Origin: Thermoanaerobaculia bacterium
GTDB taxonomy: Bacteria; Acidobacteriota; Thermoanaerobaculia; Thermoanaerobaculales; Sulfomarinibacteraceae
Reading direction: 5' to 3'
DNA length: 64,000 nt
Assembly (NCBI GenBank): GCA_027061805.1
Contig: JAMOWA010000059.1
Location: 1-64,000, forward strand
Position numbers and translations under genes: made by a program. The notes under the pieces were generated by a model. That model had not been told where the DNA came from, did not search any database, and worked only from the letters and a program-made list of their open reading frames with translations. Shown one piece after another: positions 1-8,246 of the stretch. Every line of letters starts with the position of its first letter. Within the stretch, counting starts at the first letter, position 1.

Positions 1-60
1 GGTGGGAGGGGGCTGTCGCACCTCGCACGGGTGGGCGGGTGGGCGTCGCACTTCTCTCCT
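1..60. repeat. GC-rich intergenic repeat, edge copy
   Basis: The word GTCGCACCTCGCACGGGTG near position 15 recurs at about 36528, and the following GGTGGGCGTCGCAC (with CTTC) resembles sequence at about 59484. All three lie between genes. The left boundary is cut by the window edge. No coding potential is recognised. Confidence 0.5.
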
Positions 61-84
61 GCGAGGCTGCCGGCACCCGCCGGG

Positions 85-465
85 TCAGGCGCCGTCGTGC
101 TCCGGAACCGGGTCGTGGCCCGGGTAGGCCAGCATGTCCTGGTGGCGCATGATCCGCACCCACTGACCCACCCGCTCCTCGGCGGGCTCCACGGCCTCTC
201 CGAACTCCTCACGCAGGCGCCGGGCCAGCTCTCCCACGGTGCACCGGCCGTCCAGCTGGCGCCAGGAAAAGGAGCCCATCTCGTCCAGACGGATGCGGCG
301 GACCGACATCCAGAAGGAGAGCAGGTCCGCGAGACCCCTCAGGCCCCGGGTGCGGGGCCGGGGCCGTGTGAGCACGACCCGCCCCTCGTCGGTCTCCTCC
401 CAGGAGGCCAGGCGCACCGGTGTCAGCTCCAGCAGGTTCACGTGGGCGAGGTCGGTCCGGGCCAC
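85..465 (-). CDS. PqqD-like (RRE-type) small protein
   Basis: 126-aa soluble protein with the PqqD family pattern: a start like 'IRLDEMGSFSWRQLDG', then TVGELARRL and a C-terminal winged-helix-like half. The family includes PqqD and RiPP recognition elements that bind a peptide substrate, but many solitary homologues have no known peptide. No radical-SAM or precursor peptide gene is nearby, so a PQQ or RiPP role cannot be claimed. The start is GTG at 465. A TATAAG hexamer lies only 5 bp upstream (471-476), so the mRNA would be leaderless. Divergent from the flavoprotein gene at 560. Confidence 0.75.
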   Translation of the reverse strand: MARTDLAHVNLLELTPVRLASWEETDEGRVVLTRPRPRTRGLRGLADLLSFWMSVRRIRLDEMGSFSWRQLDGRCTVGELARRLREEFGEAVEPAEERVGQWVRIMRHQDMLAYPGHDPVPEHDGA

Positions 466-470
466 GGGTC

Positions 471-476
471 CTTATA
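471..476 (-). promoter_or_regulatory. Putative -10 element, leaderless PqqD-like gene
   Basis: TATAAG on the minus strand sits 5 bp before the GTG start at 465. No convincing -35 is seen. It is one of many cases in this window of a -10 placed directly before the start codon. Confidence 0.4.
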
Positions 477-559
477 CCACGGGACCGCCGGCACCGGGCC
501 CGGCGACACCGGGAAACCTCCGGGCCCGCCCCGGCAAAGAAGCGGCAGGAGGTGAGAAC

Positions 560-2137
560 GTGGAGACCATACCGGAGACGAAGACGAGCCCGACGACTGG
601 CATGACCGCCCACCTTGCCGGGTTGGGGCTCGCGCCCGACGACGAGGCCAACCGCACGCTGGCGGACAACGTGCATCCGTCCTCCTGGACCAACCCCGAA
701 CCCGCACCCCGCTACCACCTGGTGGTGGTGGGTGCGGGGACCGCGGGGCTGGTGGCGGCCGCGGGGGCCGCGGGACTGGGCGCTCGCGTGGCGCTGGTGG
801 AGCGGCACCTGATGGGGGGCGACTGCCTCAACGTGGGGTGCGTGCCGTCCAAGGCCATCATCCGGTCGGGGCGTGCCGCGGCCGACATCCTGGAGGCCCC
901 CCGCTTCGGCGTCACGGCCGGCGGGGCCCCGCAGGTGGACTTCGGTGCCGTCATGTCCAGGATGCGCCGCATCCGGGCCCGGGTCAGCCCCAACGACTCC
1001 GTGGAGAGATTCGCCGGCCACTACGGTGTCGACGTGTTCCTCGGGGCCGGCCGCTTCACCGGACCCAGGTCCCTGGAGGTGGACGGCGCCCGGCTCCGCT
1101 TCTCCCGGGCCGTGATCGCCACGGGGGCCCGGCCGGTGATGCCACCCATCCCCGGGCTTGCGGCGGCGGGCACCCTGACCAACGAGACCGTCTTCAACCT
1201 CACGGAGCTCCCCGAACGTCTCGCGGTGATCGGGGGAGGACCCATCGGGTGCGAGCTGGCCCAGACCTTCGCTCGGCTCGGTTCCAGGGTGACCCTCGTG
1301 GAGCGCAGCGACCAGTTCCTCCCCCGCGAGGACCGTGACGCGGCTCTGGTGCTCCAGGCCGCCATGGAACGTGACGGGGTCCGCATCCTCCTCTCCTCGA
1401 ACGTGGTCCGCGTGGAGGCCGGGAACGGCCCCAAGGTCCTCCACGTGCTGGTGGACGGCGTTTCCGGAACCGTGGAGACCGACGCCATCCTGGTGGGGGT
1501 GGGCCGGGCACCCAACGTGGAGGGTCTGGGTCTCGGGGATGCGGGGGTGGCGTACGGACCGGAGGGTGTCCGGGTGGACGACCATCTCAGGACCAGCAAC
1601 CGTCGGATCTTCGCGGCGGGGGACGTCTGCCTGCCCTTCAAGTTCACCCACACCGCGGACGCCGCGGCCAGGGCCGTGATCCAGAACGCCTTCTTCGGCT
1701 TCGCCGGCCGGAAGCGCGTGAGCCGGATGGTCGTCCCCTGGTGCACCTACACCGATCCCGAGATCGCCCACGTGGGGCTCAACGAACGCATGGCCACCGA
1801 GGCGGGTGTGGCCATCGACACGTACCTGGTCCCCATGGACGAGGTGGACCGGGCGCTGGCCGAGGGCGACAGTGACGGCTTCCTCAAGGTCCACACCAGG
1901 AGGGGGAAGGACACCATCGTGGGCGCGACGCTGGTCTCACGCCACGCCGGAGAGACCCTCAGCGAGCTCACCCTCGCCATGGAGGCTGGCGTGGGGCTGG
2001 GGCGGCTGGCCTCGGTGATCCACCCCTACCCCACCCAGGCCGAGGCCATCCGCAAGGCGGCCGATGCCTTCAACCGCACCCGGCTGACGCCCCGCTCCGC
2101 CCGCTTGCTGCGAGCCGTCATCTCCCTCCACCGCTGA
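560..2137 (+). CDS. Mercuric-reductase-like FAD/NAD(P)-disulfide oxidoreductase
   Basis: About 525 aa. The N-terminal FAD-binding Rossmann motif VVVGAGTAGL is followed by the redox-active disulfide motif GGDCLNVGCVPSK, a central NAD(P)-binding GGGPIGCELAQTFARLG, a second FAD motif (FAAGDVC) and the C-terminal dimerisation domain (HPYPTQAEA). Family members reduce Hg(II), dihydrolipoamide or other disulfides with NAD(P)H. There is no N-terminal HMA domain and no C-terminal vicinal Cys pair (the end is ISLHR), and no mer genes are nearby, so true Hg(II) reduction is doubtful. The GTG at 560 is chosen because AGGAGGT (547-553) lies 6 bp before it; ATG 602 is an internal alternative. Cytoplasmic. 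Confidence 0.85.
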   Translation: METIPETKTSPTTGMTAHLAGLGLAPDDEANRTLADNVHPSSWTNPEPAPRYHLVVVGAGTAGLVAAAGAAGLGARVALVERHLMGGDCLNVGCVPSKAIIRSGRAAADILEAPRFGVTAGGAPQVDFGAVMSRMRRIRARVSPNDSVERFAGHYGVDVFLGAGRFTGPRSLEVDGARLRFSRAVIATGARPVMPPIPGLAAAGTLTNETVFNLTELPERLAVIGGGPIGCELAQTFARLGSRVTLVERSDQFLPREDRDAALVLQAAMERDGVRILLSSNVVRVEAGNGPKVLHVLVDGVSGTVETDAILVGVGRAPNVEGLGLGDAGVAYGPEGVRVDDHLRTSNRRIFAAGDVCLPFKFTHTADAAARAVIQNAFFGFAGRKRVSRMVVPWCTYTDPEIAHVGLNERMATEAGVAIDTYLVPMDEVDRALAEGDSDGFLKVHTRRGKDTIVGATLVSRHAGETLSELTLAMEAGVGLGRLASVIHPYPTQAEAIRKAADAFNRTRLTPRSARLLRAVISLHR

Positions 2138-2143
2138 AAAACA

Positions 2144-2168
2144 CCGCCGCCCCACGGGGGGGCGGCGG
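2144..2168 (-). terminator. Intrinsic terminator of the OPT transporter gene
   Basis: Ten-base-pair GC stem (2144-2153 with 2159-2168) and a 5-nt loop. Read on the minus strand it is followed by GTGTTTTT, the expected U tract, so it terminates the minus-strand gene ending at 2194. The U tract overlaps the stop region of the convergent flavoprotein gene. It may stop plus-strand transcripts too, but without a U tract on that side. Confidence 0.75.
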
Positions 2169-2193
2169 ATCGTCAGCCGGTACCGGGAGCCCT

Positions 2194-4248
2194 CTACATG
2201 CTCACCGGTGGCGGTGCCGCCTCGTCCGGGGAGCCCGCCTTGCGGAGGGGCGTCAGGATCAGGTAGCCCGCCAGGAAGGCCATGAAGACGACGGCCAGCG
2301 GCCTGGCCACGGTCCCCAGGTTCGTGACGGCCACGATGCCCTCCCAGCCCTTCTGGTTGAAGAAGACGATGGTGGCGATGCCGAGCCCCATGAGCGCCTC
2401 GCCCGCGATGAGGCCCGAGGCCGTGAGGACGCCGGTGTTCTCCACCCGGGTCGCCTGGGCCTCGTTGAAGTTCTTCTTCGCCACGAGGGTGTCCACCACC
2501 CAGCGGATCAGGCCGCCCACGAAGATGGCGAACGTGGTCTCCAGGGGCAGGTACATGCCCACGGCGAAGAGCATGGGGCTCTTGACCCGCACCATGATGA
2601 GGGCCAAGCCCATGACGATGCCCACGATCACCAGGGGCCAGGCCATCTCACCGCCCACGATACCCTTGGAGAGCGTGGCCATGAGGCCCGCCTGGGGCGC
2701 CGGCAGGAGCTTGTCGCCGAAGCCCTCGCCGCCCTGCTTGATGTTGGAAAAATGCAGGATGGCCAGGGGCACGAACATGAAGGCGCCCGCAGCCACCACG
2801 CCGATGAGGTCGCCCAGCTGCATCTTCCAGGGCGTGCCGCCCAGGATGTGCCCCACCTTCAGGTCCTGGAGCATCTCGCCGGCCACCGCCGAGGAGACGC
2901 AGACCACGGTGGCCACGCCCAGCACGGCCATGACACCCTGGTCGCCCTTGACGCCGATGACCAGCATCACCAGCGCCGCCACGATGAGGGTGGCGAGCGT
3001 GAGGCCCGACACGGGGTTGTTGGAGGAGCCGATGAGACCCACCAGGTTGCCCGACACCGCGGCGAAGAAGAAGCCGGCCACCAGCATGACCAGGGCGGCC
3101 ATGGTGGCGCCGCCGATGGTCCCGGTGAAGTAGTTGTAGATGGCGATCATGAGGATCAGGACGGTGACGATGCCCAGGAGGACCACCTTGAAGTCCAGGT
3201 CCCGCTCGGTCCGGGTGGTGGACTGCTTGGCCTCGGCGGACTTCTTGAGGTCCGACACGCCGCGCCTGATGCCCAGCCACAGGTTGTCACGCATCTTGTA
3301 GAGGGTGTAGACGGCGCCCACGAGCATGCCGCCCACGGCGATGGGCCGCACGATGAACTTCCACATCTCCACGGAGAGCTTGATCCAGGTCTCGTGGGAC
3401 CCGGCGTCGGCGCCGATGGAGGCGGCGAAGGCCTGGATCTCGTTGGGCCCCAGGAAGAAGATCAGGAGGGGAACGAAGAGGCCCCACGCCAGGAGGCCGC
3501 CCGCGAAGTTCAGGGCGGCCAGCTCCGGCCCGATGATGTAGCCCACGCCCAGGTAGGCCGGGCTCACGGCGGGCGCCGAGATGGTGGACACGCCACCCGC
3601 GGAGACCGTGTAGGCGTTGTCCTCGTAGCCCAGCCGGACCATGCTCCTGCCGATCTGGCCAACCTTCACCACGAACTCGTTGGCGGCGGAGAAGATCTTG
3701 AGCTGGCCGAGCAGGTTGACCACGGCGCCCACGCCCATGGCCTTGAACAGCTGCTTGGCCGCCTCGGAGCCCCGTTGGCCGGCCTTGTGGATCTCCGAGG
3801 CCGCCACCGACTCGGGGAAGGGCAGCTCGGGATCCTCCACCATGACCCGCCGGAGCAGGGTCACGAAGAAGATCCCCAGCGCACCGCCCAGGACCATGAG
3901 ACCCGTGGCCAGGACGTAGTCCGTGAGGCTCTTGAAGTCCCAGTAGCCCAGGATGGCGAAGGCCGGGATGGTGAAGATGGCGCCGGCGGCGATGGACTCG
4001 CCGATGGAGCCCACGGTCCGGGCGAAGTTTTCCTCGAGCAGGGTACCGCCCATCAGCTTGAGGACGGCCATGCCGATGACGGCCGCCGGGTAGGTGGCGG
4101 CAATGGTCATGCCCGCCTTCAGGCCCAGGTAGGCGTTGGCCGCGCCCAGGATGACGCACATGAACAGCCCAAGGATCAGGGCCCGGAAGGTGAACTCCCG
4201 CATGTCCGTCTCCGGCGAAACGACCGGACGGAAGGGTTGCTGGCTCAT
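2194..4248 (-). CDS. OPT family oligopeptide transporter
   Basis: 684-aa polytopic inner-membrane protein with many hydrophobic helices from residue 20 onward. The N-terminal block (FTFRALILGLFMC, NAYLGLKAGMTIAATYPAAV) and 'NPVSGLTLATLIV' are typical of the prokaryotic OPT family. Family members import small peptides or metal chelates by proton symport; the substrate here is unknown. Full length. The ATG at 4248 is preceded by GAGGAGGTCG, a strong ribosome-binding site. Monocistronic, with its own terminator at 2144-2168. Confidence 0.9.
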   Translation of the reverse strand: MSQQPFRPVVSPETDMREFTFRALILGLFMCVILGAANAYLGLKAGMTIAATYPAAVIGMAVLKLMGGTLLEENFARTVGSIGESIAAGAIFTIPAFAILGYWDFKSLTDYVLATGLMVLGGALGIFFVTLLRRVMVEDPELPFPESVAASEIHKAGQRGSEAAKQLFKAMGVGAVVNLLGQLKIFSAANEFVVKVGQIGRSMVRLGYEDNAYTVSAGGVSTISAPAVSPAYLGVGYIIGPELAALNFAGGLLAWGLFVPLLIFFLGPNEIQAFAASIGADAGSHETWIKLSVEMWKFIVRPIAVGGMLVGAVYTLYKMRDNLWLGIRRGVSDLKKSAEAKQSTTRTERDLDFKVVLLGIVTVLILMIAIYNYFTGTIGGATMAALVMLVAGFFFAAVSGNLVGLIGSSNNPVSGLTLATLIVAALVMLVIGVKGDQGVMAVLGVATVVCVSSAVAGEMLQDLKVGHILGGTPWKMQLGDLIGVVAAGAFMFVPLAILHFSNIKQGGEGFGDKLLPAPQAGLMATLSKGIVGGEMAWPLVIVGIVMGLALIMVRVKSPMLFAVGMYLPLETTFAIFVGGLIRWVVDTLVAKKNFNEAQATRVENTGVLTASGLIAGEALMGLGIATIVFFNQKGWEGIVAVTNLGTVARPLAVVFMAFLAGYLILTPLRKAGSPDEAAPPPVSM

Positions 4249-4390
4249 GGATCGACCTCCTCCTCAGAAAGATCTCCATCCGGGCCGGCGGCCCGGCATC
4301 GATGCCCCCGGATTGTACATGACACGGCGTGCCTGGTGAGAGAGTTTCCATCCCCTCCATTCCGGCGGACGTCCACCGCTGCGGCGATCG

Positions 4391-4419
4391 TTGCCAGGGG
4401 TTCCGGTACCCGTTACGAT
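4391..4419 (+). promoter_or_regulatory. Sigma-70-type promoter of the antiporter gene
   Basis: TTGCCA (4391-4396), a 17-bp spacer and TACGAT (4414-4419). The predicted transcription start at about 4426-4427 coincides with the ATG at 4427, so the mRNA is probably leaderless. Confidence 0.6.
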
Positions 4420-4426
4420 GCGCGAC

Positions 4427-5377
4427 ATGGACCCGGTGACCCCGTTCGCGGCCGCACTGATGGTGGGTGGCGGCATCGCCCTGCTCGGCCTGGGCTCCAA
4501 CTGGCTGGTGTCCGGCGCATCCCGCCTGGCACTGCGCCTGGGGGTCTCCTCCATGGTGGTGGGGCTCACCGTGGTGGGCTTCGGCACCTCCATGCCGGAG
4601 TTCAGCGTGTCGGTGCTGGCCGCAGCCAGGGGAAGCGGGGGGCTCAGCCTGGGCAACGCGGTGGGGTCCAACATCATGAACCTGCTGCTGGTGCTGGGGA
4701 TGGCGGCCGTCATCAAGCCCATCCACGTCACCGGAGCCCGCCGGGGGATGTACCGGGACCTGGTCTTCGGCGTCCTGCCCGCCATCGTTCTTGTCCTCAC
4801 CGCACGCGCCGGGTTCATCGGCCGGGGCACGGCCCTGGTCCTGGTGGTGATCTTCGTGGTCTTCCTCCTGGCGGCCCTCCAGACGGCCCGGGGCGAGAGG
4901 AGCACGGCGGAGCGCACCACGGGCGCCGTGGTGGTCCAGCTGGCCATCACCACCGTGGGCATCGCCGTCCTGCTCGCCGGGGCCGAGCTCATGGTACGCG
5001 GTGGCGTCGGCCTGGCCCACCACTTCGGGATCTCCGACGCCGTCATCGGGCTCACGCTGGTGGCCTTCGGCACCTCGCTCCCCGAGCTGGCCACCTCCGT
5101 GGCCGCCTCCTTCCGGGGGGAGGCCGAGCTCTCCGTGGGCAACGTCCTGGGATCCAACGTGTTCAACCTCGGGCTCATCGTGGGCACGGCCTTCGCCATC
5201 CGGCCGGGAGCCGTCCCCCACTTCGTCATCCACCAGGACGTCCCCATCCTCGTGGGTGCCACCCTGATCGTCGGGCTCGGGATCCTCCGCGACGGGAGGA
5301 TCTCCCGGATGGAGGGAGCCCTCATGCTGCTCATGTTCGTGGCCTATGCCACCTTCCTGTTCCTCCGGGGAGGCTGA
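4427..5377 (+). CDS. Calcium/sodium antiporter (CaCA, YrbG type)
   Basis: 316-aa inner-membrane protein with about ten helices in two inverted halves. Each half carries the alpha-repeat signature: GFGTSMPEF with GNAVGSNIMN, and AFGTSLPEL with GNVLGSNVFN. The acidic residue in G(T/S)S-PE is the ion-binding glutamate of the family. It exchanges Ca2+ for Na+ or H+. Start: ATG 4427 fits a leaderless transcript from the promoter at 4391-4419; in-frame ATG 4418 overlaps the -10 box and is less likely. The next gene begins 1 bp after the stop. Confidence 0.9.
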   Translation: MDPVTPFAAALMVGGGIALLGLGSNWLVSGASRLALRLGVSSMVVGLTVVGFGTSMPEFSVSVLAAARGSGGLSLGNAVGSNIMNLLLVLGMAAVIKPIHVTGARRGMYRDLVFGVLPAIVLVLTARAGFIGRGTALVLVVIFVVFLLAALQTARGERSTAERTTGAVVVQLAITTVGIAVLLAGAELMVRGGVGLAHHFGISDAVIGLTLVAFGTSLPELATSVAASFRGEAELSVGNVLGSNVFNLGLIVGTAFAIRPGAVPHFVIHQDVPILVGATLIVGLGILRDGRISRMEGALMLLMFVAYATFLFLRGG

Positions 5378-5378
5378 G

Positions 5379-5918
5379 ATGCCGGTGATCCCACTGCTGC
5401 TGATCCTGGCAGCCACCGCGTTCCCTCCCGCGCCCCGTCCCACCCCGCTGAAGGCTCGCGTGGTGGCGGTCCACGACCTCTTCGCCTCGGAGGTGGGAGC
5501 CGTGGTGTGGCTGGAGAGGACCGACCGGAAGTTCATGCTCCGCAACGCCACCCTGATTCGCGAGCCCGTCAGGTTCTGGCGGTACCCCGAACCCATCGCC
5601 GACGGCACCTGGGTCCAGCTGCTGGATCGCCAGATGAGGCCCCTGGGGGTCTACGGGGCTGCCCTCCCGGACGCCGGGCAGACCTGCGGCATCGAGGTTC
5701 CCATGATCAGGGGGCTGTGGTACCTGGTCTTGTTGCAGCAGGAGGGCTCCCAGCGCCGGCTCATCGGCCACGTGGAGGTGGGCCCGCGCCTGGCCTCCCT
5801 CGCCCGGCGCGAGCATGTGTGGAGGCAGCTGGGCCTCCCCACCCCGCCCCCCGAGACTGGCCTCCCCATCCCGTCCCCCACCCCTCGGCCGGGTGGACAT
5901 GGTCACGGGAGGATGTGA
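5379..5918 (+). CDS. Secreted hypothetical protein
   Basis: 179 aa, with a short N-terminal hydrophobic segment (VIPLLLILAATAF) that looks like a signal peptide and a proline- and glycine-rich C-terminus. I do not recognise the family. The middle (LERTDRKFML, WYLVLLQQEG) looks beta-rich. It starts one base after the antiporter stop, with GGGGAGG just upstream, so it is probably translated from the same transcript. An extracytoplasmic location is inferred from the signal peptide only. Confidence 0.65.
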   Translation: MPVIPLLLILAATAFPPAPRPTPLKARVVAVHDLFASEVGAVVWLERTDRKFMLRNATLIREPVRFWRYPEPIADGTWVQLLDRQMRPLGVYGAALPDAGQTCGIEVPMIRGLWYLVLLQQEGSQRRLIGHVEVGPRLASLARREHVWRQLGLPTPPPETGLPIPSPTPRPGGHGHGRM

Positions 5919-6182
5919 GGACTGATCCGGGAATATTGAATACTTGCGAGGGTTCGTGGTGAGAGGCGTGAGGTGCCGTTGCTGATGGCGTTCTTGCGAG
6001 GCGGGGAAGTGAAGGCCTGCCGGCCGCACGGCGAACGACCGAGCCGAGACAACGCCACCGGGAATGGTGGATTGTACAGCGGTCAAGGCATCATGAATGA
6101 TCCGGGTCAGGGACAATCAGCGCCGGTCTCCGGAGCCGGCCAGGGCGTGGCATTCGGGACGGTTGCTCACCGGGCAGGAGTC
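5919..6182. other. Gene-free convergent spacer with relatively AT-rich patches
   Basis: Lies between two convergent genes. It holds two CTTGCGAG words (about 5944 and 5993), an AT-rich patch GGGAATATTGAATAC, and on the minus strand TGTACAAT followed by a small CCACC-ATTCCC-GGTGG hairpin (about 6058-6073). No convincing ORF. It could be a decayed promoter region, a small RNA or a repeat; nothing decides. Confidence 0.3.
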
Positions 6183-6506
6183 CTACTGCTCCAGCAGCAG
6201 CTCCTCCAGGGTCCGGAGGAGGTTGCGGATGCGGCGAAGGTCTCCGGGGCGCCCCTTCTTCGGCTTCACCCGGAGCTCACCGATGGCCGCAAGCGCCGCC
6301 TCGAGGTCGCGCACCCTGGGACGCCCCTCACCCCCGGCCAGCCGTTGCTCGAGCTCCGCGAGGCCCCCATCCAGCTCCAGCAGGACGTTCTCCGACACCC
6401 TCCGGGTGATCACCCGGAGGGCCGCCAGCTCGTCGCGAAGCCTCCGGGTGGCCTCCTGGCGACGCGTGGGCCGCTTCCGCCCCGGCCGCCGCTCAGCCGG
6501 AGGCAT
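6183..6506 (-). CDS. Small basic coiled-coil hypothetical protein
   Basis: 107 aa, rich in Arg, Leu and Glu, mostly heptad-like alpha helix (RRLRDELAALRVITRRV, RDLEAALAAIGELR, IRNLLRTLEELLLEQ) with a basic N-terminus. No known family. Its ATG (6506) overlaps the end of the thymidylate-kinase-like gene by 14 bp and follows GGAGGG. It is therefore translationally coupled to the kinase pair and may be a structural or regulatory partner; that is inference from position. Confidence 0.6.
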   Translation of the reverse strand: MPPAERRPGRKRPTRRQEATRRLRDELAALRVITRRVSENVLLELDGGLAELEQRLAGGEGRPRVRDLEAALAAIGELRVKPKKGRPGDLRRIRNLLRTLEELLLEQ

Positions 6507-7227
6507 CCGGCCCTCCGCCCTCGTCCATCCCCTCGAAGAGGTCCGCGAGCACGGCGCACACCCGGGTCCGCAGGTCCCTCTGGATGGCGGCCACCGAGCG
6601 GTTGCCGTTGACCACCTCGAAGCCGTACTCCCGCTGCAGCTCGGCGTAGACAGCCCGGATCCTCCGCTGGTAGATCACGAAGCTGTCATACCAGGAGCGT
6701 GCCAGGCCCAGGTCCATGCCCGACTCCCAGTAGTCCAGGGAGGCCCGGGCCTTCAGCGTGCGCTCCACCAGCCGGGCCGCCGACACCCTCAGGAAGACGA
6801 CCGCGTCGGGGACCAGTGCCATGGAGTAGAGGGTGCGGAGCCACTCCGGGTCGGCGCCGCGGACCGTTGCCCGGGCCATGAGCGTGTAGATGTAGCGATC
6901 GGCCAGCACCACGTAGCCCCCGCGCAGCGCGGGCACGATGCGGTTCTCCAGCTGGTCGTAGAAGTCGGTGGCGTAGAAGAGCGTCATGGTCCGGGGGGAG
7001 AGCACGTTGCCCTCCTGGGCGCGGTCCAGGGTGGGGGCCACCAGCCGGGAGCGCTTGAGCCCCACCTGCTCCACGGCGTAGCCCCGCTCCTCCAGCCACT
7101 CGCCCAGGAGCGCGATCTGGGTGCTCCGGCCGGAGGCGTCCGGGCCCTCCACCACGATGAGCGCGCCGCGCAACCCTCCCGGGTCCACGCCGGCGGGGGG
7201 ACGGCCGTAGCAGCGCTTGCCGCTCAC
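6493..7227 (-). CDS. Thymidylate-kinase-like protein with altered Walker A
   Basis: 244 aa with the thymidylate-kinase fold: P-loop VEGPDASGRST (residues 26-36), LSPRTMTLFYATDF, ADRYIYT and a C-terminal helical part. The Walker A lysine that binds nucleotide phosphates is arginine (R34), while the DR(Y) motif is kept. It shares many positions with the upstream paralogue (ATDF, DRY, GADPEWLR/GCDPGWLR, GMDLGL). The GTG start at 7227 overlaps the upstream stop as GTGA, so the two are co-translated. It may be a weak kinase or a non-catalytic partner of the upstream protein. The family assignment is firm; the function is not. Confidence 0.75.
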   Translation of the reverse strand: MSGKRCYGRPPAGVDPGGLRGALIVVEGPDASGRSTQIALLGEWLEERGYAVEQVGLKRSRLVAPTLDRAQEGNVLSPRTMTLFYATDFYDQLENRIVPALRGGYVVLADRYIYTLMARATVRGADPEWLRTLYSMALVPDAVVFLRVSAARLVERTLKARASLDYWESGMDLGLARSWYDSFVIYQRRIRAVYAELQREYGFEVVNGNRSVAAIQRDLRTRVCAVLADLFEGMDEGGGPDASG

Positions 7228-7913
7228 CGCCCCCTCCTCTGCCGGAAGCGGGCCAGGTCCAGGCGCTCCGCCACGATGGACCGCACCACCTCCTGCTGCC
7301 GATGGATGGAGCGCGTGGCGTCCAGCACGGTGAAGCCGAACTCGTCGGTCATCCGCTCGTACTGGGCCATGACGCCCCCCTGGAAGAGCCGGAAGCTCTC
7401 CCGCGGGTCGGCGGAGAGCCCCAGGTCCATCCCGGCCTCGAACCACTTGAGCCGCGGCCGGCCCGCCAGGATGCGCCCCAGGGCGGTCTCCAGGGGAAGC
7501 CGGAAGTAGAAGGTGATGTCCGGGGGATGGGCGAAGGCGTAGAGGCGCCGGAGCCAGCCCGGGTCGCAACCCCGCATGCCATCGCGGGCGAAGGCCGTGA
7601 ACATGTAGCGGTCGCAGAGCACCAGGTAGCCGGCCTCCAGCATGGGCAGGATCTGCCGCTCGTAGCGGTCGGCGAAGTCGGTGGCATGGATGAGCGAGAA
7701 GGTGGTGGGGGTGAGCAGCTGGCGCCGCTTGCCCTTGCGAGTGGCCTCCTTCACCAGCACGGAGGAGTTCCACTCGGAGAAGAAGACCTTGAGTCCCAGT
7801 CCATCGAGCCAGCGGTGGAGGAGGCGCACCTGGGTGGACTTGCCCGAGCCGTCCAGGCCCTCCACGGCCACCAGGCGGCCGGGCAGCTCCCGGCGGGCCC
7901 CCGCGGCGCTCAC
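7224..7913 (-). CDS. Thymidylate-kinase-like protein, intact P-loop
   Basis: 229 aa. Intact Walker A EGLDGSGKST (K25), followed by LTPTTFSLIHATDF, LCDRYMFTAFARDG and a lid region. It belongs to the dTMP kinase superfamily (ATP + dTMP to ADP + dTDP), but it diverges from the housekeeping Tmk and pairs with a paralogue, so the real substrate is open. GTG start at 7913. The stop overlaps the start of the R34 paralogue. Likely first well-supported gene of a three-gene unit (7913 down to 6183). Confidence 0.8.
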   Translation of the reverse strand: MSAAGARRELPGRLVAVEGLDGSGKSTQVRLLHRWLDGLGLKVFFSEWNSSVLVKEATRKGKRRQLLTPTTFSLIHATDFADRYERQILPMLEAGYLVLCDRYMFTAFARDGMRGCDPGWLRRLYAFAHPPDITFYFRLPLETALGRILAGRPRLKWFEAGMDLGLSADPRESFRLFQGGVMAQYERMTDEFGFTVLDATRSIHRQQEVVRSIVAERLDLARFRQRRGR

Positions 7914-7923
7914 ACCGCCCCCG

Positions 7924-8091
7924 TCACGAGACCACCCCGACCTCGCGGCCGAAGACCTCGGCGAACAGCCCGGCCTTGCGCTTCAGTGCCCACGCTTCCA
8001 GCAACAGGTCACCCGCCCCGGAGATTTCCAGCAGGAGCTCCCCCGGCCCGAGCGTGGTCCGCACGGTGCGGACCCGGGCAAACTTGAACAA
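7924..8091 (-). CDS. Possible small ORF upstream of the kinase pair
   Basis: About 55 codons from TTG 8091, coding for a peptide ending GLFAEVFGREVGVVS, with a central LLLEISGAGDLLLEAW stretch. Codon choice looks like real coding DNA and it ends 10 bp before the kinase start. The start is uncertain: no good ribosome-binding site, and GTG 8064 is an alternative. It could be a small gene, a leader peptide or the tail of a lost gene. Not recognised. Confidence 0.35.
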   Translation of the reverse strand: MFKFARVRTVRTTLGPGELLLEISGAGDLLLEAWALKRKAGLFAEVFGREVGVVS

Positions 8092-8246
8092 CCCTTTAAC
8101 TATTTGACAGGATGGGACTTCTCTGCCAGCATGTTCCCAATATTCCAAAATCGGCATCACACCCGGACCCGGGCAGGAGGAGCGAACACGTGTGATGTTC
8201 CCACGCAGTGGGACTCTCCTGACCCGACACAGAATGGAGGAAGTCG
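8092..8246. promoter_or_regulatory. Divergent upstream region of SLH gene and kinase-like pair
   Basis: A relatively AT-rich stretch (about 8095-8155) with TTGACA at 8104-8109 but no convincing -10 at the right distance. A small hairpin TCCCAC-GCA-GTGGGA lies in the leader of the SLH gene (about 8201-8215). GGAGG at 8236-8240 is the SLH ribosome-binding site. Confidence 0.35.

Noticed and set aside
560-2137. Firm assignment as a mercuric reductase (merA)
   Set aside because: No HMA domain, no C-terminal vicinal Cys pair and no mer operon neighbours; only the general disulfide-oxidoreductase call is supported.
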